Origin: Dipetalonema caudispina
Taxonomy: Eukaryota; Nematoda; Chromadorea; Rhabditida; Onchocercidae
NCBI GenBank assembly: GCA_013365325.1
Contig: JABVXV010000047.1
Span: 248,001-312,000 of the forward strand
Length of the DNA: 64,000 nucleotides
Reading direction: 5' to 3'
Both the position numbers and the translations under genes were made by a program. Under the pieces are notes generated by a model, which saw only the letters and a list, made by a program, of their open reading frames with translations, was not told the origin of the DNA and did no database searches. Position 1 is the first letter of the stretch. Every line of letters begins with the position of its first letter. Shown in pieces: positions 28,221-45,457 of the stretch.

Positions 28221-31200
28221 ATGATGATGTCGTGCTGGAAAGGTTTTCTTGCTCTATTGGTTATTGCCTCTTTAGTCGATAGTATCGACTTGCCTTCTGG
28301 TGATATTACAGTTTCCGTAGAACGAGTGATTGATATATCGACACAGGTACCTCTTTTCACTTTGAACTTTAAATTCGATTTCTTATTTTCCTGAAATTTA
28401 CCAGCCATTCAATACAATGCCACATCCAGTGGGTGGCATGAATGTATGCAAGATAGCTTATGGGTCGTGTTTAGATCTTTGAAACAAGGCTTCACGGTGT
28501 TAGAAAACTGTTACACTCAGTTTATTCTCTGATCAGCTGAAGTAGTCTTTTTCATTAGAACTGTCACAACCACATGAGGTTGAGGGCAAGAAAAGTCACG
28601 AGGAATAACTTTTTTCATTGAAAAAAGAACCATGTGGTAAGTTAAGTTTCTTTCACTAGGCTAATGTACATCTAAGTTTAATTGTTGCTACAAATATATA
28701 TTTTAGTTTTTCTTCCAGATAGTAAAAGTAACCAACAAGTATGAAATAACAAATGATGGCAGTAAGGAAGTCAATAGTTTCGTACATCTAATCCACGAAA
28801 AAGAGTTCTTGCGGCTTGCATACATTTCCGCGGTTGTTTCGAAAAAAGACACGAGATTGAAAGTGTCGAATATTGAGCATGGAAAGGGCAGGATAAAAGA
28901 AGGATTTGTGGCCTTCAAGGTTTTTTTTTTTTTTTTTTTCACTTTTCTGAAGTTGTTAGTGCTCGGTTTGGTATTGTATGTTGTGAAAAGTAACTGAGGA
29001 AAGAAATTGTCATGAAATTTTGTTTGTTTTATAGATTGAATTGCTAAATACCATTGCACCGAATGGCAAAACTGTTGTTACTGTGGAGTACCAACTGACA
29101 CAATATTTAGAACCACATCCAAAGAGAATCACTCAGGCTGAAGCACAGTAGGTTGTCTTCATTTTAAAAGATGCTTGCTCTTAATCGTTAAGTTGTTAGG
29201 CTCTCTGTTCTTTTAAGAACCATTTTCTTGCTCAAATAGCTGGATTTCACTACATATAATCTCATCAAGACTACCAGTCACTGCTCGCTGAGACCAACAG
29301 AATTGTTGTACATTTTAGAACTGTGTATTGTGCGGCAAATTTGTTTCTTAGCGACAGACAAAGGTTTCAGTGAAGCATCTCACGTTAAATAAAATTTGGT
29401 AGTTATTTCAGAGAGGAACTTTTTTCACTGCGATATCATCGATTTACAATTTTCCTAACTTAGGTTTGCCATTTACAAAGGAAATGCACATGTTCCAAGT
29501 ATTTATCCAGTGAAACAAGAAAAAACTGTGATACTTCTGCCTAGCGGGAAGCTTGAATCTCGTACAACAGTCTCACCAACATCAGTCGACAATGGCAAAA
29601 TAACTTATGGTCCATATGTAAACCAAAAACCGTACACGTCGGTGAGATTTTTAATTATTTATACATATATATATGTATGCATGTACATTTATTTGTTTAC
29701 CGGAAGGCAAGTTTTCGAGGTCGAAATTTTAAAATCACAACTTCTTGGTTAAAATAACTTCTTTGAACTGTAAATTTGTTTAAGGTGGAAATCGTTGTGC
29801 ACTGTGAAAACAACTCGCCGTTCGTTGTAGCAACTGATGTCGTGAGAGTGATTGAAGTTTCACATTGGGGTAATATTGCCGTGGAAGAAGCGATAAGTGT
29901 CATTCATAAGGGAGCAGAATTAAAAGTATCCTTGATTTTGTTCAGATGTTTATTGTATTGAAGATGTTATGATATCTTCTTCTAACATTCATTTTCTAGG
30001 GTTCATTTTCTCGTCTTGATTTCCAAATGGATCGAAGGGGGAGTAAAAGGCCAGTGGTAACGCAGTACAAAGTATGTGTTTTTTAATTATGCATTTCAAC
30101 TTTCATATTTCTGTTTACGTACTTTGACTTGATTCAAAGAAATAATTGCAGACTTTGTTACCAGCATCGGCGAGAGATATTTATTACCGCGACGAAATTG
30201 GCAACATCTCTACTTCATCTGTGCGGAAAATGACAGATGTTGTTGAATTAATTGTACAACCGCGTTTCCCATTGTTCGGTGGATGGAAGACGGATTATGT
30301 ACTTGGTTATAACGTCCCAGCTTATCAGTATCTTTATTCATCGGGCAATAAATTTGTATTGAAGATGCGTGTTGTCGACCATCTGTTCGACGACGCTGTT
30401 ATTGAGAACTTGAAACTGAAAATTATACTACCAGAAGGAAGCAAGTAAGTGTTTACATTTCACAGTTAAGTGCTAGTTTTATTTCGATTTACAATATTTA
30501 GTTGCAGTCGATCGACGAAAGCTGCTACAATTACCCATTGAATATTCTGCTTCCAGGAACTTCAAACTGACAACACCATATCCAGTGACGAGACATCCGA
30601 ATGAGTTGCATTTCACATACCTGGACACTACGGGCCGCCCTGTTATTACAATCGAAAAAGATAACCTCGTCGACTTCCATATCCAAATGTTCACTGTATG
30701 TTTTTTTCTTTTTTTTTTTAGGTACTTTTCCTAAGATTTTATAGATAAGCAGTGAATCATAATAAAGCGGAGAACTTTACTTCTCTATTTATGATTGAAA
30801 GTGAAGAAATTCTGATTTCCATTAATAAACAGACTGGAAAGCCATTCTGGTATTAAAGTGGCGTAATGTAAATTTGTCTCGATGTGTTAGTTATTTATCA
30901 CAATAAGATTTTGCAGTTGCACTACGAATTTGACCGCATGCAACTTTGGAGAGAACCTTTCCTTGCTTGTGCCGCTTTCGCAACTTTGTTTCTTGCAATC
31001 ATCATATATGTCCGTTTGGATTTCACAATCTCGCCTGTAAGCTGTTCATTTTCAGTGCTTTTTTATTTTAGGCTTGCCTTTATATGGAATATATATTTCT
31101 GGTTTCTTTGGTCTTTTTCCAAGAACTCCTATTTAAAAATATCTTAGTCTCATACGGAAGACATCAAAGATAATTATTCCTTACTGGTCCTTAAAAGTTT

Positions 31201-32802
31201 TACTGATAGGTAAGAAATTGTTTTCTCTCACTTTTCATGTACTTCATTTCTCTATACTGTTTCTCTTCCAACACAGTGTTGTTAATGTGAACTTAAAATT
31301 AGATACTAAAAGTTTTTCATTTGCGTTTTGAGGACGTCGCAACGGAAAGTCGCTTGCAAGCACAAGGGCAGGTAGAGCAACTTACGGATCTCCATGCTGA
31401 TCGATTAAAAATTTATGACCATTTTGCGGATGCTGTGAACAAATTCAAGAATACTAAGGTCTTGTTTGCCTTCTACTGTTTTTCGAGCGAAGTTTTCTGA
31501 GCATTTAAGCATATAAGAACAAGCGGGAGTACTGTATCATGCTTCATATGGTATTGTTTTCTGACTTAGTAAAAATTGTTACTATCACATAATTTCAGGA
31601 TCTGGCTGCATTTACAGCAGCAAGAAAAAAGGCAGAGAATGATTTGAAAAATGTTGGACAAGCTATCGGTGATCTGCAGAGCGAATTAAAATCGACAAAC
31701 GCTGACATATCTGACAAAGTATTTCTTTATTTTCGCTCCAGCTTGCTGGCGATTGTTGCATTCAGTGATGTAATGAGACTAGATATAATATTAATTTACA
31801 GCTGTTTAAAGAAAGTGCTAATCATTTCAGATCTTTTTATTGTCTCATATCAGGAGAATTTTATGTGTTACTCCTTGTACAAGATAGGAAGCAGAAGCTG
31901 CCTTTTTGGCAGTAAATAAATGCGAAGAAATGACTCAAATCAAGTATTATTTTCGGATTCTAGTTATAATGTTCATGATTGTTATTTGATTTTAGCTGAA
32001 CGAAGTCAACAAAATGCACAAGTTAACGATGGATGTTATAAACAATTATTTGGGACAGGTAAGATTCCCGGTACACCTGAACTAAGAAGTCTAAACTGAT
32101 GTGACTAAATTGTGCGGGTTTCATGTTTTTGTTGATTGTAGTGCTGAGCGATTTTTCGGTCCCTATGGATGCAATAAAAAAGTTGAGTACCTAGAATATT
32201 GCACCATGTACAGGAATGTGAATTGAAGCTAGATTTTCAAACCACATCATCTTTCATTAGACAGTAATCGACACCACTAATGGTAAAGAGCTGGACAAAC
32301 TTCTGTTAGAAATTTTACCTTTGGACTGTGCTGAAACACCAAGAAAATCCTTCGCATAACAGTGTTAGGCAGTCTCAAAGGCTTCACTGCTTGTATATTA
32401 CTAAGGTTGCATTGCATAAACTTTTCTATAAAGTCTTCCTTTGTTAGCCTCCAAATCATCCTATTCATTTTATGAATGTTGAAGCCATCATTGGCTCGAA
32501 CTGTTTGACTTTAGCCTGTGAAAGTATGTTAGCGTTCTTCGGAATATATCTCATCATATTTCGAAGCGAAACAGTTATGGTTAGTTCACTAGAGGAGATT
32601 TCTTAAGAAATCTGTGAGATGAAATAATCAGATATGATTTCAGTTTTTTTTTCTATTAATTTAAAACACTGTATAATTTTAGACGGAACGCTTCGTTAAA
32701 GGTCAGCTTTCTAAAATGGCTTTCGCCGATGCAGAGAAGTCGTATGCGCAGAAGTTGAATGAAGCAAAAGAGAGAATGGATTCTGTAATTTATGCTCTGT
32801 AA
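28221..32802 (+). CDS. rpn1: Ribophorin I, oligosaccharyltransferase subunit 1
   Basis: Thirteen exons in phase: 28221-28346, 28719-28919, 29035-29147, 29464-29641, 29785-29925, 30000-30071, 30152-30444, 30557-30695, 30917-31036, 31333-31458, 31599-31718, 31996-32058 and 32683-32802. They give 603 residues, close to human RPN1 (607). It is a subunit of the ER complex that transfers the lipid-linked oligosaccharide to asparagines of nascent proteins. Residues 1-21 form a signal peptide. A lumenal region follows with the family's characteristic blocks ([48 protein letters not shown]). One membrane segment lies at about 437-455 ([16 protein letters not shown]). A cytosolic helical tail ends [10 protein letters not shown]. 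The start has three ATGs in a row; I used the first. An extra exon-like segment lies inside intron 9. Confidence 0.95.
31148..31209 (+). other. Exon-like 62-nt segment inside ribophorin I intron 9
   Basis: The segment has a 3' splice-like TATCTTAG before it and a strong donor (AG|GTAAGAAA) after it. It is open in the incoming phase. It is absent from the protein family: joining 31036 directly to 31333 gives the conserved LDFTISP-DVATESR junction. Because 62 is not a multiple of three, inclusion would shift frame and give a stop in the next exon, as in a poison exon. Confidence 0.35.
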
Positions 32803-33907
32803 GTTGCAGACATGGGCGGAGTTATGCTAAAAACATTTCAGAATTGAAGTTAGGTACCATCAACAATGTAAGTGTTAAATTCATTTAAACCAAACGGTAA
32901 TTTCGGGAAGAACCTTTCTCCAATGTTAAATGCATCACAGATTACTACCTCGTTTAGCTTTGAATTGTTGCTGAAGTGTTCAATGTGTTTATGATTCTTT
33001 TTCGTCCTGGTTGAGGTGTAGAGAAATGTGGTGTGAGTATAAATAATATAACGAGTGAATGATTGTTGTATTGTTTTTTACCATTCATTCAACATTTCAT
33101 TTGTTAAATTATTGTCTTTTCTTTGTAGACCACCTTAAGCTTATTCTTGTTTCTTCTAGAAGTTTATTAAGGTTGTATCTGATTTTTTTTCTTGTTGCTG
33201 GTTGTTTTCGTTACAAATCAAATGATAATAAGCTTAGTTAGCTCGGGATGTTCTTCGGTGCAATTTCTGAAGTGTTATAGGACAGTACAGTGTTAATCAG
33301 ATCGTGTAATAATTTGATAATTTAAGATTTGGAGAATTCTTTATCAAGTACAAGTTTAACGTTTTGTTTCACTAAGTGTACGTTGGTAGTTTATTGTTGA
33401 GGGAGATTTCAGTTTATCTATTATTTACTTTTTTGTTACTATATTTGACCAGTTATAAGAGCATAAATTTTACGAAATATTTAGCAGTTACTTTTTTTTT
33501 TGATATGCTTGCATATGCGGCTCCATGTATGGTTCTTGCAAATTTTCGACTTGCAGCAGAATTGAAGTTCATTGTTTGGTGATTCGGAAACTTTTCGAAG
33601 TAATCCATTGCGGAATATTTAATATCCTCTGGGATGCAATAGTTTATAACTTCTCAATATTAATTTGCAATTTTCGTAGCTAATCCCTAACATATATATT
33701 ATTTTTTCATTACTGCTGTTGCAAGACTTTGTTGTTTTAAAGTTGGAAATTTTCCGTGTGGAGTAGGAGTTAGGATAATATGGCAGAATTTGGAGAAAAC
33801 AGTTTTAGTATCTCCCTCTCTGATGTTTTATCTTGGTGGTTTTTACATTTTCAGATATTACTTGTTTGTATTGTGAAAAAGATCCACTTATTTGATGACA
33901 TACTGGT
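32803..33907. other. Intergenic stretch
   Basis: Nothing coding is supportable. It holds the ribophorin I 3' UTR and the BET1 leader. A TTTTCAG acceptor at about 33849-33855 lies 52 bases before the BET1 ATG and is a plausible leader splice site. Confidence 0.5.
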
Positions 33908-34240
33908 ATGACATATCGAGGAAGCAGTAATGGTGTAAATGTGATGGGTGAAAATAATGATGGAACATTCATGGAACGTCGTAATGATGCTTTGGTTGAA
34001 AAGCTATCCGGAAAGGTAGCTGCATTAAAGAAAATAACAATAGCAATTGGTGATGATGTACGGGAACAGAATCGTTTGTTAAATGAAATGGAAACGGATT
34101 TCGATGCATCGAAAGGTTTGCTTGGCTCAACGATGCGAAAATTGAGTCGAGTTGCTAAAGCTGGTGGCAAACATTTGACATGTTATCTTGTTTTGTTTGC
34201 ATTATTCGTCTTCTTGATAATTTATTATTTGATTCGTTAG
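33908..34240 (+). CDS. bet1: BET1-like Golgi SNARE
   Basis: A single open exon encodes 110 residues; human BET1 is 118. BET1 is a membrane-anchored Qc-SNARE that helps fuse ER-derived vesicles with the Golgi. The SNARE heptad region spans about residues 24-87 (NDALVEKLSGKVAALKKI, IAIGDDVREQNRLLNEM, TDFDASKGLLGSTMRKL). A C-terminal anchor follows at about 91-109 (TCYLVLFALFVFLIIYYLI), leaving almost no lumenal tail. The absence of introns contrasts with its neighbours but suits a short gene. The ATG at 33908 fits the family's short unstructured N-terminus. Confidence 0.9.
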   Translation: MTYRGSSNGVNVMGENNDGTFMERRNDALVEKLSGKVAALKKITIAIGDDVREQNRLLNEMETDFDASKGLLGSTMRKLSRVAKAGGKHLTCYLVLFALFVFLIIYYLIR

Positions 34241-34940
34241 CCCAAATTAGGGGAATTTATGGACAAGGGTCTGTCTCCTTGCGTCTTATTTTTTTAATAG
34301 TATTTTTTTTATAGTCAATTTTTTCCTTTGACCCCACTTAATGTTTGTTTCAAGTTCCGCCATCACGTTTTCTGAATAATGAATAGTTTTATAGCTGAAA
34401 GCTGCCCACTCAAAATTTTTGGTCGGAGGGAATCCCGTTAATTAACGTCCGTTTTGGGGGAAAGTCAGCGTCTTAAGACTTCCATAAGCTATAGTACATC
34501 TTTGAAAGCAATAGATCCATCACTGTTCTGTGTTATAGGTAAGTTGATATGTTCATATATTTGGTGACTTGAATCTAATCTGGTTGTCTTAACTTGATGT
34601 TTTTGGCTTTCTGCTGTATTTTGGTTTGTAAATGTTTTTTGTGATATCAAACGATACCATTTTAGTTATAATATATGATAAATTGTCTAATGTAACAGAG
34701 ACAATTCAGAGAAACTTCAAATCATAATTTAGGGTTTTTTTACAAAGTATGGCTCCTGTACTGAATCTTACCGTCCCACTGTAATTCGGGACCTCTCATT
34801 CAGTTGGCTAGTTTTCGTGATACTTCCTAAAAAACATTTCGTTCTGCCAGAATGAGTCCAGCAGGTACAGATGTACACTGTTTGTTGTGTCGGAATGATT
34901 TTTACTTTTTTCACGTAGATTCATACGTTTGCATTTTTAA
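34241..34940. other. Intergenic stretch
   Basis: I see nothing coding. It should contain the BET1 3' UTR and the leader of the small gene at 34941. An acceptor-like TTTTTTCACGTAG lies at about 34907-34919. Confidence 0.5.
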
Positions 34941-35360
34941 ATGAAAGGAATAGCGAGTTACTCTCGTATATCGTGGCTGGCAAGTAAAATAATGTCGCGA
35001 ACTGTACATTTAATTCCGGTTTACCGAATTAATTTATCACCTAAATTTGAGAATTTTAACCTTATTACCAACAAGGACTGGAATCATTTTTGCAACCACA
35101 CAAATCGTTTCAATCCTTTGCATCATCCTGTCAATGGTAAGGGGAACAAACATGGAGAGATATCTCCGATTCTTCTTATAGTTATTTTTGGAGGTAATTT
35201 TTGATGAATGAACGGAAACTGCTGCTAACTGCTTAATAAATTGAAGAATTAAGTTTTAATTGTTTTAGCTGTTCAATTACTAGAAGGGTGTTCAGGTCAG
35301 TTATTGGGTTGGAATAATATTCGGAGGGATTCTATGAGACAAAAAGCGCGAACGAGCTAG
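34941..35360 (+). CDS. Small predicted membrane protein, unrecognised
   Basis: Two exons, 34941-35193 and 35269-35360, join in phase 1 across a 75-nt GT-AG intron with an ATTGTTTTAG acceptor. They give 114 residues. I do not recognise the family. The first 30 residues are basic and almost free of acidic residues, as in a mitochondrial presequence; an alternative start is the Met at residue 18. The splice completes one hydrophobic segment, about residues 76-95 (SPILLIVIFGAVQLLEGC), followed by a short basic tail ending RQKARTS. A small inner-membrane mitochondrial protein is one possibility, but that is inference. Support comes from the clean intron, the frame kept across it and the hydrophobic segment that forms only after splicing. 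Confidence 0.5.
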
Positions 35361-36869
35361 TTCAAGTTCCTCGTAATGTATTTATTTTGTATGTTCGAGA
35401 ATTATTACCGAATATTATTGTATTTGAGTAAGTATTACCAAATACTATTATTACCAATTAGAGGGTTAACATCGAATTCGAGACAGGTAGTTCTCGCTTA
35501 GCAGAACTGTTTCGACGAAGATGTCATTCAGCCTCCCTTTGAACAGCTCTTTACGTTAGTATTCCATAGAAGCTGCAAGAAATGTAGGAATGATTGAGAC
35601 AAAGATGTATTTGGCTTTGCCAGTGTTAAGTTACCATAGAAATACATGCAAAGAAAAGTAATGGACGACACTATCAATGCAAAATGCAAACGCTGCAAGG
35701 ACCTTTTCTCGTTGTTAACTTCTACTTCTGTGACATGAGCTGAAACCCTACTCCGCCAGTTCTCTGCTTTATAGAGTCTCAATTTGCTTGAAGCAATGTT
35801 ATATTTAACTTGGGGAATGAAAGTGTGCACATGCTGTACTGCATGTTCCCTCAAAAATTCATTATGGCTTCATTAAATTACTACGATTCTCTGTGAGCTT
35901 ACTAGTGTACTTTCAACTAAATCTCAGTTGAAAATGTAAAACCTTTGACTTTGTTAGTTAATAATAGTGCATTAAACCGATATTGTGTCAGACCTATTAA
36001 TATAACAGGCGCTGCTATACTTATTCATCCCAGTTAGCCTACAAGCTCATAGCGTAAATTAGATTTTTTACCAAGCTTTTATATTTTTCGCCATAGCCAT
36101 GAGGAATGTCTAACGACCAGAAAAAGTCTTGCTCACTCCAAAGAGTATTGGAATCTGCGCATATATGGACAACAATTAGGTTCAACAAGCTAACTGAACT
36201 AACGATCTCTACCTGACGTATGATCAAGATGTTTATTGAACCCTTTTGTAACTACGTATGTTTTGGAAAGCAATGGTAGCTTTCTCTAACTCCACAACAA
36301 TTATAAGACCTTTTAGGATCGTGCAACAAACGTAACAGCTTAACTCCAATCAAAGAAGTCTGAATTTCAACCGTGTAACGAAGTAGGATCAGCACATGAC
36401 CTTACATAACCTTATGTGTAAACAGCGGCCAGTCTTAACATCCAAGAAGAAATTAATTAGCGCATGGTTCCTGTTGGGGTGGCACATTCAGGTAGCAGCA
36501 ATCCGTTGGTGTCGTTTTGGAAATCTATCCTCACCCTATAATCATTCTTTGTGATTATGATGCATCACACGAGTAAATGTTATTTAATCTGCATATTGAT
36601 CTAGATATGGAAGTAATACTAATCTTAACAGTCCACCGAGGTTTGCTGTAGTTTCTCCTTCCAGTTTTCCTGAACAGCGGTGTATCTTCCGTAGTGGTTA
36701 ACGTGACAATCTCTTACTAGTGCTTGACCATGAATTCCGGTCGTCTTTTTTCTCAGGTTTACACATTCTGAAGGTTCATGTTGTGCACATAGCGTCCAGA
36801 TTTTGAATGAAGCCGATTTGCGTGTATTTTTCCCAAAAAATATAAAATTTAACAATTTATAGCAAAATT
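35361..36869. other. Intergenic stretch
   Basis: No gene is supported. Minus-strand open frames at 35528-35854, 36039-36227 and 36625-36855 have somewhat protein-like composition but no recognisable domain and no linking splice sites that I could place. They may be remnants. Confidence 0.4.
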
Positions 36870-41405
<4,536 letters not shown>

Positions 41406-42194
41406 AGTATGGGGAAATCTGCCGAATAACTCAGTTCACTGCGGATTTAAGAATTTCACTGTTGCAGTAAATTTGTTGAATTTTTTTTAATATTTTTCTT
41501 TATAGAACAGATTTGGTAATGGTTTTTGGTCTCATAATTCTCCTGAGAGGTTTTGACTTATGGAGTAACGTATTGATAAAACAGCTTCTTTGGATGAAGT
41601 CTATTCATTTATTTATGTTTGTTGATTTGTCACTATGCTAGTATGTTCTCAGCGACTTCTCTTCCGTTTAATATAGGTTTATTTGTTTAGGTTATGCTCT
41701 TCTACCTTCCACTTTTTATAATGAGTAAGGTTTTTATTATTAACTAAATTGGTTTACCTCCAGTATTTACCAAATTTAATAATAGTTTTGGATAATGTGT
41801 TGTTGCTCATATTGTTATATTCGTATATTGTCCACATTTGCGATTAAAGTGCATTCCACTTTAGATTACCATGTATTTTATTTGACAAAAACTGATCATT
41901 ATATCACTTGAAGTACAATTATTCAGTAGGATTAGTGATCTCATATGCCGTAAGAGAGTTGAAATACATATTGCTCTCATTATCTCAAGAACACTAAGTG
42001 GGGAAACCATCAATAACCCTTGCAGAGGACTGGAATACACAATCTTGAAATGGTTATAGTGCAGAAATGCCTGTCGCTATCTTTTCCCAGTAAAGTTTTA
42101 AGTTTCAAAATATTTTTGGATTTTCATTTGACAAATTGGACGTGTTGTTTATCAGATCGTTGCTTCCTTAGAGGTCGTGAAAAGATTCAGAAGG
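41406..42194. other. Intergenic stretch
   Basis: IMPDH 3' UTR and the upstream region of the pseudouridine synthase gene. The end of the gap, AAAGATTCAG followed by AAGG and the ATG at 42195, is a candidate leader splice acceptor. Nothing else is supportable. Confidence 0.5.
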
Positions 42195-44275
42195 ATGTGC
42201 AGAAGTGAAGCGTATCGGTATTTACTATGGGCATCCTATGATGGTGCTCGGTTTCTGTCTATTGCTGATGGAAGTATCAATTATAGTGTACTTAGTTTTC
42301 TGAAGGCACTTGTACTAGGAACTTTTCCTGATATTGGAAAGCAGTTAAAAATGTCGCCATCAAGCAGGTTTGTCGTTTATCAATACTTCATACAAATTCA
42401 GTGATTTTAAAGATGTTGCAAATACAACTTAGTAATCTCTAAAATGCCGAGGAGTCCTGAGGCTTTTTGTACGAAATTATTCATTCCGGGCTTAACCAAT
42501 TCAGAACTGATGCGGGAGTACATGCGATTCGAAACGCTTTCATCATGCAAATTCCCATCAGAAATGCGGACGTAGGCAAAAGTAACCTATTAGATGAGTG
42601 GAATCACAAAGCTAATGAATGCATTGGTACATCATTACGTGTTCTAGATTTTCATACCGTCTCAAGAGGTTTCTGTTCCAGGAGAAATGTTTCATACAGG
42701 TATATATGCTTTCTGTTTCGCTTAGTGAAATTCGTAGAAGATAGGGTTAAAAACTAAACGTGATAAAAAAATTTACCTACATAATTTCATTTGCATTGGC
42801 TTTTAAGTGAAGAGTAGATTGGAGTGTTGTGAATTCTTCAATTCATGGTGTAACCAATACTGACGAACATGTGATATCTCTTTCCTTTCCGAAATTTTGT
42901 AGAAAATATAAATATCGATTAGCCGTAGCAGAAAACGAGGAAGAATGGTTGAGAAATACAGAACAACCGTTATTATGGCAATTCGCCGAAAGGCCATATA
43001 TGTGGTTCTTGCCGAATGGTTTTGATATCCGGAAGGCTGCAGATGCATGTTCCTTATTTCAAGTGAATTTTTAACCTATCTTTTATTTTCATCATTTTAA
43101 GTTGTAAACTCCATGGTATTCATTGCAGTACAATTTCACATTTTCTATTCTAAACCCGGAGAAAGCGTCCTTTCTTTTCATGGTACCCACAATATGGCTT
43201 CATTCATGAAATATCCGCTGCGTAATCGCTTAAAGACTGATAGTCGCACTCCGACGATGAGACATATGCTACATGTTGGTATTTCTGGAGGTAAATGTAA
43301 CTTATGTTTTTTTATATGCTTCGCTAGCCTTTTTATTTACTAAAAGATTATTGTAACCAATTTTGCAATACGGTGTACAAGAAAGCGATGAGTTGCAATC
43401 ATTTATCATGCGTGCAATAAGTATGGCTCAAATACTGAGTTCTCGGTAATATGTCCATTCTGAAAAGTTGTTCAGACGCTTCAAAGTTATCTGTACACAC
43501 CCCTCGCTAACAACACATCGCCTTAATCTTGGATCAAATATTTCTTGAAGCCAGGATAACTGGACTAAATCAAGATAATTGAACTTTGCAGGAGAGAGTC
43601 GTTTTGGGAATGCTAATGGTTTCAATTTAATCGATATTAATGTTATTTCAAGATCTTTTTTGCGATCACAAGTGAGCTATGTCTTTTCATTTCTTGCCAT
43701 TAAACGATTTTTTTTTTTTTGTGTCACAATAACTGGAATTGACGTTTCATGATCAGGGTCGGACAAGGAAGGATTATAAGAAACTGAATGACCCGAAGCA
43801 TCTGTTTATGTCTGTATGTTTATATGTTCTTTAGGAGTCTAGACTAAAGCGAAGAATTTGATGAACTAAGCAGCAAACTTCATTAGCTGGGAAAATTGCG
43901 GACTTACGTATACGGCCAAAAATGACCCATCGTCCAGATCACAAATTGGAGGACTGATAAATTGTTAAATCTAACGGTCTCTTAATTTGCTGTATTTTGC
44001 TTTAACTGATAATAAGGTGCTGATATTACTTTCAGATAAGGCATATGGTACGCACCATTGTCGAGCATGCTTACGGACGTTTGCAGCGGGAACGTCTGAT
44101 ATGGTTCCTAAACAACCCAAATCCTGAAAATTTACATCATTTCGGGATGGTAACAGCTCCACCCCAAGGATTATTCTTAGAAGATGTTGTATACGACGAA
44201 CGAATGTTTGTTAATCCCGTACCGTACCATTACCATAGCTGGGATGATGAAATGCTTTGTGATGAATCGTTTTGA
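42195..44275 (+). CDS. tRNA pseudouridine synthase, TruA/PUSL1 type
   Basis: Six exons: 42195-42367, 42505-42699, 42903-43062, 43182-43290, 43592-43671 and 44036-44275, giving 318 residues (human PUSL1 about 303). The family isomerises uridine to pseudouridine in RNA. Seen: YLLWASYDGARF at the N-terminus; SRTDAGVHA with the catalytic Asp, split by the first intron; YRKYKYRLAV; FDIRKAADACSLFQ then GTHNMASF; SRSFLRSQIRHMVRTIV, the conserved late helix, rebuilt across the last intron; and PPQGLFLEDVVY near the end. Phase and conservation require exon 4 to begin at 43182, but the three bases before it are CAT, not an AG. The nearest AG acceptors (43128, 43161, 43165) do not keep frame with the exon 3 donor. 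The other junctions are canonical. The call is strong; that one boundary is unsettled. Confidence 0.87.
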
Positions 44276-45415
44276 TAAAAGTGAAACGTATCATATGTAG
44301 GTTAAAGATATGATAACAGAAGTATATTTGTTTTTACCAATAACTTTCTGTTTAAATATACTAAAATCCATATTTCCATTAATGAACACTTTTACTAGAT
44401 CCTATCACCATATTATTACCATTAATGGGATACAGGATATGAACCCATCACTCCGAAACACCAGAAATACTTTGGTCAAATGGTCACTTTCTCTGCGAGA
44501 GCCTCAGATTTCGAAATATAATCACGTGTGGGGCGGTCACGCAGTGGCAAAGTGGGCCTGAATATGTCATGGCAGTCACATGTGTAGACGAATATAGGTA
44601 ACCTGTCGAAATCTTGAAGTCGTATTCAACAAGAGCACTTATAGTTCTTATGTCATCACTATCGAGAGACTTGACGAACACTCTTCCCGATGTGTTACTA
44701 TCCTACAGCTAGAAAACGCATTGCACTGGATGACCGGGCAAATTCCGAGTCGGCCAATCGTGCCATCGACCTCGCCGAAACCATTTGTGGCTATTTGTAT
44801 TGAGACGGTTACTGCTTTATTCTGCGTTTTACTGCTAGACTTTTCAAATTTCAAACAGAGTGTGTTAATTGTTGGTGTGAGTCACTCTACCCATACCATA
44901 AACAAGCATAACTCCTTTGCAGTTGACACTTTTGCGGATAATAAATTGTACAGTGGGGTCGAAGTATTTCTATGTACGAATGAATACAATCTTGGGGGTA
45001 CCACGAGATCAAATGATCGTCTCAGCACGGGTCATGTCCATCTAGCGATTTTTTCCAGTTTACTACCATATTGTAAATATCGTGAAAAAGAAGTGCCCCG
45101 TGCATTATCCTATGAGTCAACCATTTGGTGATTCCTGTCGTTAAACCTTAATGGGACAGTACGATTCCTCTTGTGACGGAATTCACAAATATTTTGTGTT
45201 TCAGACATCAGATACTGTTATCATTTCCGAATTACAATTGGAAGCAACTCACAATGAAATGTCCTCTACTCCTTTTTAATATGATTATATCACTAATACC
45301 AAAGAAGGAGGATCAAACCCTTTTCATCGCAGAGATTGATGTATATGTATGTACGTCACTATCCGTGTCTATAAGCGAATATAAGTGGAGGTGAATGTGG
45401 TGGGTGTGAATGTGG

Positions 45416-45457
45416 ATGTGTGTGTGTGTGTGTATGTGTGTATGTGTGTGTGTATCA
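45416..45457. repeat. TG microsatellite
   Basis: A run of TG dinucleotides interrupted by ATG. Confidence 0.9.

Noticed and set aside
35528..35854. 108-residue open frame on the minus strand
   Set aside because: Protein-like composition but no domain and no linked exons; AG sites within it look random.
44721..45131. 136-residue open frame on the plus strand
   Set aside because: No recognisable domain; the opposite strand over 44648-44854 looks equally coding-like, so neither is convincing.
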